This document shows positions 5,076 through 5,969 of a stretch of 5,969 nucleotides of DNA, one piece after another. The position numbers were made by a program, and so were the translations under genes. The first letter of the stretch is position 1. Each line of letters opens with the position of its first letter. This stretch comes from JAVVHH01 sp050954595 (lineage in GTDB: Bacteria; Pseudomonadota; Alphaproteobacteria; Acetobacterales; Acetobacteraceae). The stretch covers positions 1-5,969 of the forward strand of contig JBPBQE010000510.1 of assembly GCA_050954595.1 (NCBI GenBank). The letters are read 5' to 3'. The notes below the pieces were generated by a model. It was not told the DNA's origin. It saw nothing but the letters and a program-made list of their open reading frames with translations, and searched no databases.

Positions 5076-5597
5076 TTGATGCTTTGCGACAAGCCGGGGA
5101 ACGGGTCCACCTTGATAGTCTACAGCTTCGCCCGCCTCGGCGCTGCCCTCGGCATGAAGGTCGAAGACGTGTTCACGCAGAACCGGCGCCGATGGGTCCG
5201 ACTGCGTGAGAAGGGCGGCAAGGCGCACGCTATGCCCTGTCACCACAATCTCGAGACCTACCTGACCGAGTATCTGGAACAGACCGACATCATCGAAGAC
5301 GGCAAAGGCCCGCTCTTCCGCACCATTGGGCGCGGCACCGCCCGGCTTACCCGGACGCCCCTGCCGCAAGCCAATGCCTATGCGATGATTCAGCGGCGCA
5401 CGGCCGCGGCAGGGATCGAGACGAAGGTGGGGAACCATAGCTTCAGAGCGACCGGGATTACGGCCTACCTGAAGAATGGCGGCACGCTCGAGAAAGCGGC
5501 GGCCATGGCCAACCACGCCAGCACGCGGACGACGCAGCTTTACGATCGCCGGCCGGACGAGGTGACGCTCGACGAGGTCGAGCGGATCGGAGTTTAG
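5076..5597 (+). pseudogene. Tyrosine recombinase (integrase), C-terminal catalytic half only
   Basis: The C-terminal catalytic domain of a phage-type integrase is complete. Numbered from the TTG at 5076, it has R20 in YSFARLGAALG, the lysine of the beta-hairpin in REKGGK (K46 or K49), H121-x-x-R124 in NHSFRATGI, H147 in ANHAS and the nucleophile Y156 in QLYDRR. What is missing is the N-terminal arm-binding and SAM-like core-binding part; related enzymes are usually about 300 residues or more. The frame has only some 45 codons upstream of R20 (a TAG lies at 5028-5030), and that piece (CDKPGNGST) does not resemble an integrase beyond a possible decayed 'RDK'. The break therefore lies near 5080-5110. 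Neither the TTG at 5076 nor the ATG at 5079 has a convincing ribosome binding site. Without its DNA-binding half it should not recombine on its own, so it is a marker of past mobile-element activity. Confidence 0.85.
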
Positions 5598-5617
5598 ATC
5601 GGCGGCAGGCAAATAAT

Positions 5618-5824
5618 TTAGCGGACATAAAGGCGCCGACCGCCATCTGGCATCACTTCAAGCGCGATCAGGTAACCCTCGGTCCGCATCAGGGATGCAA
5701 TGGTGTATGAGAGACCGCTATTTTCACGGGGCCCTGATGGAGCATCGACGGCGAACGATGGAGCCTTGATGGAGCCTCGACGGAGGCGAATTGAGCTCTC
5801 TGGCGGCAGCCGTTTGGCGACCGA
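5618..5824 (-). pseudogene. Possible C-terminal remnant of an unknown gene (minus strand)
   Basis: On the minus strand, a 68-codon frame is open from the TGA at 5825-5827 to the TAA at 5618-5620. It ends in a protein-like stretch LSYTIASLMRTEGYLIALEV followed by MPDGGRRLYVR, but it has no ATG, GTG or TTG until the ATG at 5689 (23 codons from the end). The 5' half is built on the GATGGAGC repeats and reads like low-complexity sequence (APSFAVDAPS). It may be the tail of a gene whose start was lost or frame-shifted. I do not recognise a family. Confidence 0.25.
5735..5785. repeat. Three short direct repeats of GATGGAGC
   Basis: GATGGAGC occurs at 5736-5743, 5757-5764 and 5768-5775. The first and third copies extend to 17 of 19 matching bases (TGATGGAGC-TCGACGG-G at 5735-5753 and 5767-5785), 32 bp apart, about three helical turns. 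They lie 120-170 bp upstream of the gene starting at 5904. They could be protein-binding repeats, decayed iterons or simple slippage products. Confidence 0.4.
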
Positions 5825-5826
5825 TC

Positions 5827-5842
5827 AATTTTTCTGAAAATT
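5827..5842. repeat. AT-rich 6-bp inverted repeat
   Basis: AATTTT (5827-5832) and AAAATT (5837-5842) flank TCTG in the most AT-rich patch of the right end, about 60-75 bp before the start at 5904. It could be an upstream promoter element, or the end of transcripts arriving from the left. No clear -35/-10 pair can be assigned. Confidence 0.25.
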
Positions 5843-5892
5843 TCCTGCGATAGCTTGCAACGTCCCGATCGAAGTTTCCCTCGGACAAATCT

Positions 5893-5899
5893 GAGGGAG
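5893..5899 (+). promoter_or_regulatory. Strong ribosome binding site for the gene at 5904
   Basis: GAGGGAG at 5893-5899 ends 4 nt before ATG 5904; its GAGG core lies 7 nt upstream. It is the best Shine-Dalgarno match in the window and supports a real start at 5904. Confidence 0.6.
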
Positions 5900-5903
5900 C
5901 ACG

Positions 5904-5969
5904 ATGTTGGAAAACACTTTAAGCGGCGGGTCAGGTCCGCCTGGCCCGACAACGCCAAGTCGCCTGATG
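5904..5969 (+). CDS. Start of an unidentified gene, cut by the window end
   Basis: The first 22 codons begin MLENTLSGGSGPPGP and continue with TTPSRLM in frame to the last base of the window. The strong Shine-Dalgarno sequence just upstream and the uninterrupted frame support a genuine start. The Gly/Pro/Ser-rich beginning suggests a flexible N-terminal segment before a folded domain. It is too short to name. The repeats at 5735-5785 and the AT-rich patch at 5827-5842 lie in its upstream region and may belong to its promoter. Confidence 0.55.
   Translation, partial: MLENTLSGGSGPPGPTTPSRLM

Noticed and set aside
4995..5612. 205-codon minus-strand frame
   Set aside because: It is antisense to the tyrosine recombinase fragment, whose catalytic motifs fix the coding strand.
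1..5969. tRNA, rRNA or CRISPR array
   Set aside because: No cloverleaf with a GTTCRA-type T-arm and CCA end, no rRNA-like segment, and no regularly spaced direct repeats of 24-40 bp were seen on either strand by eye.

Overview
The window is high-GC bacterial DNA with many scars and few confidently identified genes. The codon use and the style of the small hypothetical proteins suggest an alphaproteobacterium, most likely in or near Methylobacterium (Hyphomicrobiales) or the Acetobacteraceae. That placement is inferred from family resemblance, not from a marker gene. The region looks like an accessory island or plasmid segment: it has a MITE-like element, a decapitated tyrosine recombinase, a truncated duplicate of a small Cys-rich gene, and long stretches without a gene.

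Layout. Positions 1-204 are bounded by a perfect 19-bp terminal inverted repeat with a stem-loop inside, and no transposase: a MITE-like element or IS remnant. It ends 18 bp before a small hypothetical gene (223-492, +). Converging on that gene is the main gene, 580-2322 (-), a 580-residue fusion of a class I SAM-dependent methyltransferase with an unusual HNH nuclease joined by a long uncharacterised middle region. A 19-bp perfect palindrome lies 18 bp upstream of its start. A divergent small Cys-rich protein gene (2541-2873, +) shares the 218-bp intergenic region. After a gene-poor gap comes a DUF6398-family gene (3174-3689, +), then a 47-codon ORF (3877-4020, +) that carries a piece of the 2541-2873 protein. 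Next are a comparatively low-GC small zinc-ribbon protein gene (4377-4625, +), a small conserved-looking hypothetical gene (4753-5013, -), and the C-terminal catalytic half of a tyrosine recombinase (5076-5597, +). The right end (5598-5969) holds short repeats, a possible minus-strand gene remnant and the first 22 codons of a gene with a strong ribosome binding site that runs off the window.

How they may work together. The only candidate for a distinctive system is the methyltransferase-HNH fusion with its upstream palindrome and divergent Cys-rich partner. The methyltransferase half lacks a visible DNA-methyltransferase catalytic motif (N/D/S-P-P-Y/F/W), so it should not be called a classical restriction-modification enzyme. 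A single-chain defence or nucleic-acid-processing enzyme is a reasonable hypothesis, but only that. The remaining genes look like independent cargo.
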